NCBI RefSeq assembly: GCF_000243275.1 | Contig: NZ_CM001437.1 | Location: 338,312 to 402,311, forward strand | Length of the DNA stretch: 64,000 nucleotides | Source of the DNA: Myroides odoratus DSM 2801 | GTDB lineage: Bacteria; Bacteroidota; Bacteroidia; Flavobacteriales; Flavobacteriaceae | Reading direction: 5' to 3' | Shown here: positions 60,297 through 64,000 of the stretch, piece by piece | How positions within the stretch are numbered: the first letter of the stretch is position 1 | Layout: each line of letters starts with the position of its first letter | Program-made: the position numbers and the translations under genes | The notes under the pieces: generated by a model | Seen by the model: the letters and a program-made list of their open reading frames with translations, nothing else | The model's database searches: none | What the model was told of the DNA's origin: nothing

Positions 60297-61232
60297 TTAT
60301 GAAAGTATATTGTGAAGTTCTTTATTTACCTCCTTAATAGCTTCCGCACTCTTACGAAATTCGTCTTTTTCTTCTTTATTTAAAGTAACATCAACGATTT
60401 TTTCAATTCCGTTTTTTCCGATAATACAAGGAACACCAATAAAAATATTTTGTTCTCCATATTCCCCTTCCAATAAAGTTGAACAAGGTATTAATTTTTT
60501 TCTATCGTGCAAGATACTATCTACTAAATGTGCAACTGCTGCTCCTGGTGCATACCAAGCGGATGTACCTAAAAGCTTCGTCAACGTCGCTCCACCAACC
60601 ATCGTTTGTTTTACCACTTCTTGTTGATCAGCTTCAGAAAGCAACTGTGTAACAGGAATTCCTTTATACGTCGCTAAACGAATAAGCGGAATCATAGTTG
60701 TATCACCATGTCCACCAATCACCATTCCTTCGATATCCGCTACGGGTTTATCTAATTTCTGGCTTAAGAAATACTTGAAACGAGCCGAGTCTAAAGCGCC
60801 TCCCATTCCAATAATTCTATTCTTAGCTAGACCTGATATTTTCAAGGCAGCCAAAGCCATAGTATCCATTGGATTGGTCACAATAACAAAAATCGCATTA
60901 GGCGAAACAGTCAATGCATTTTCCATCACACTTTTCACAATTGCGGTGTTTGTTCCAATTAATTCTTCACGTGTCATCCCCGGTTTTCTTGGAATTCCGG
61001 AAGTAATCACAACAACATCACTGTTTACAGTACGGGCATACTGTTTTGTTACCCCTTTGACTACGGTGTCAAATCCTGAGTTAGCAGCGCATTGCATGAT
61101 ATCCATCGCTTTACCTTCAGCTAATCCTTCAGCAATATCTACGAGTACTACCTCGCTTGCTATTTGCCTAAATGCGATAACTTCGGCGCATGTTGCACCA
61201 ACGTTACCTGCTCCAATTACAGATACTTTCAT
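60297..61232 (-). CDS. mdh: Malate dehydrogenase
   Basis: 311 aa from ATG 61232 (MKVSVIGAGNVGATCAE); the longer frame adds 11 unlikely residues. NAD-dependent, LDH-like MDH of the TCA cycle. Seen: Rossmann VSVIGAGNVGATCAEVIAFR, substrate loop GIPRKPGMTREELIGTN (Arg), VTNPMDTMALAALKISG, and the catalytic VIGGHGDTTMIPLIRLATYK (His). Asp after the second strand (VLVDIAEG) favours NAD. Monocistronic with its own terminator. Confidence 0.97.
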   Translation of the reverse strand: MKVSVIGAGNVGATCAEVIAFRQIASEVVLVDIAEGLAEGKAMDIMQCAANSGFDTVVKGVTKQYARTVNSDVVVITSGIPRKPGMTREELIGTNTAIVKSVMENALTVSPNAIFVIVTNPMDTMALAALKISGLAKNRIIGMGGALDSARFKYFLSQKLDKPVADIEGMVIGGHGDTTMIPLIRLATYKGIPVTQLLSEADQQEVVKQTMVGGATLTKLLGTSAWYAPGAAVAHLVDSILHDRKKLIPCSTLLEGEYGEQNIFIGVPCIIGKNGIEKIVDVTLNKEEKDEFRKSAEAIKEVNKELHNILS

Positions 61233-61266
61233 AATTAAATGGCTTTTAAAGTTTTCGTTAAACAAA

Positions 61267-61297
61267 AAAAGGTCAATGCAAATATGCTTGACCTTTT
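61267..61297 (-). terminator. Terminator of gyrB
   Basis: AAAAGGTCAA (61267-61276) and TTGACCTTTT (61288-61297), perfect 10-bp stem; TGCA/ATGC may extend it. Lies just past the gyrB stop codon (61315). Confidence 0.85.
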
Positions 61298-61314
61298 ATT
61301 TTAGATATTTTTAA

Positions 61315-63264
<1,950 letters not shown>

Positions 63265-63281
63265 CTAAAATAAGTAACGTA

Positions 63282-63312
63282 CAAATATAGCTTTTTTTAA
63301 ACAATTTATCAA
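63282..63312 (-). promoter_or_regulatory. Promoter of gyrB
   Basis: TTG (63312-63310), 20-base spacer, TATATTTG (63289-63282) on the minus strand; start codon about 27 bases downstream. Confidence 0.68.
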
Positions 63313-63451
63313 CTTCTCTTCTCCTTATCTCAACGTTTTTCGTATTTAATTTAAACATTTCTAACAAAAAACGGAAGGTCTCAAATTACAATAATATTCC
63401 ATCTTTTCACAAAAAAGTTCTACTTTATTTTCAGCTGTATCAATTCAAAAA

Positions 63452-63485
63452 AAAACAGGTGTAAACTTTCGCTTACACCTGTTTT
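63452..63485 (-). terminator. Terminator of the GreA-like gene
   Basis: AAAACAGGTGTAA (63452-63464) and TTACACCTGTTTT (63473-63485), perfect 13-bp stem with an 8-nt loop; bidirectional. Confidence 0.92.
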
Positions 63486-63509
63486 TATTTATCAATCTAA
63501 TTCTTTTTT

Positions 63510-63959
63510 TTACTCTAAAAAATTAACCGTAAAATCACAATTATTAAAAGAAAATGAATCGTGTAATTTACGTCCCAACAATGCTTTCGCAATGGGTGCA
63601 TCCATAGAAACACCTAAAACTGATACGTCGTCTACGGATACTTTCGGCAAGGCAGCAGCCAAAAATAAATAAACTGTATTGACTTTTACAATGCTTCCAA
63701 ACTCTACGATATCTGAGTTTTTATGCTCATCTACTCGCTTGACAACCTCTCTTAGATCAAGGCTCTCTTTAATTTTTTTGGCAATATTTTCTTGCTCTAA
63801 ATGCATCATAGACAAAGCTGTTTCGTGTTTATCCCCTGCAGAGCTTTTTGCATCTGTTTGGGCATCCACCGCTAAATCTTCGACAATACCTCGGAGGGCA
63901 TCAATCTTATCATCTAATCGCTGTAAAAATGTAGCCTTTAATTCTTGTTTTAGTGTCAT
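63510..63959 (-). CDS. GreA/GreB-like transcription factor (Bacteroidetes short form)
   Basis: 149 aa. The N-terminal half is a coiled coil (LKQELKATFLQRLDDKIDAL, LSMMHLEQENIAKKIKESLD) and the C-terminal half an FKBP-like GreA domain (IVEFGSIVKVNTVYLFLAAA, VSVLGVSMDAPIAKALLGRK LHDSFSF). GreA rescues stalled RNA polymerase. The protein is somewhat short and the acidic tip residues are not obvious, so it may be a secondary-channel factor of another kind. Some databases label relatives '3-oxoacyl-ACP synthase', which I believe to be wrong. Confidence 0.82.
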   Translation of the reverse strand: MTLKQELKATFLQRLDDKIDALRGIVEDLAVDAQTDAKSSAGDKHETALSMMHLEQENIAKKIKESLDLREVVKRVDEHKNSDIVEFGSIVKVNTVYLFLAAALPKVSVDDVSVLGVSMDAPIAKALLGRKLHDSFSFNNCDFTVNFLE

Positions 63960-64000
63960 TTCTAATTTCTTAAATACCTTATAGGTTCTGTTTTGCTGTT

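Overview
The window is AT-rich, densely coded flavobacterial DNA. Evidence for family Flavobacteriaceae (Bacteroidota): a type II-C Cas9, promoter boxes of the form TTG-N19/20-TAnnTTTG, fused SecDF, outer-membrane beta-barrels, DUF3408 conjugation genes, CTnDOT-type tyrosine recombinase, VF530 and TPR sensor kinases. A Myroides-like genus is a guess from the look of the proteins, not a result.

Positions 1-17.4 kb form an accessory region. It opens with the N-terminal 85% or so of a Cas9 gene (minus strand, cut by the window edge) and a divergent tracrRNA. Next comes the scar of a conjugative transposon: a large oriT-like stem-loop and a frameshifted DUF3408 (TraB-type) gene. A four-gene minus-strand cassette follows at 5.0-8.7 kb: a tiny signal-peptide-bearing, Cys-rich peptide, a membrane-anchored propeller-like protein, a MauE/DoxX-like membrane protein with a CxCGG motif, and an outer-membrane barrel. 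It looks like a peptide export or maturation locus and is my leading candidate for a poorly described system. Positions 9.26-13.8 kb are bounded by two copies of one terminator attached to DUF6922 sequence (one gene intact, one only a tail). They hold two large related proteins with a possible degenerate nucleotidyltransferase/HEPN layout, plus a divergent 180-aa protein. Then come a lipoprotein, an XRE regulator, an excisionase-like protein ending in a perfect 46-bp palindrome, and a tyrosine recombinase beside tRNA-Ser(TGA), the likely attachment site.

Positions 17.5-34.5 kb are mostly housekeeping: lgt, yidD, cysS, folE, a repeat-rich 1-kb intergenic island with tandem 142-bp units and REP-like hairpins, a DUF4377 lipoprotein, GNATs, an LLM oxidoreductase, a second lgt, a pirin/OsmC/GNAT operon, recG, an EamA-type transporter half and an LTA-synthase-like sulfatase-fold protein.

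Positions 34.7-55.1 kb hold four sensor kinases (two with adjacent response regulators, two apparently orphan), ecotin, a phosphatase and exonuclease, CBS, AraC and metallo-beta-lactamase-fold genes, VF530, an FKBP isomerase, a NERD helicase, a deoxyhypusine-synthase-like enzyme, a Ca2+/H+ antiporter and several lipoproteins. Positions 55-64 kb hold a TIM-barrel-like protein, nagB, secDF, mdh, gyrB and a GreA-like factor. Many minus-strand genes end in clear stem-loop terminators, so most transcription units can be delimited.
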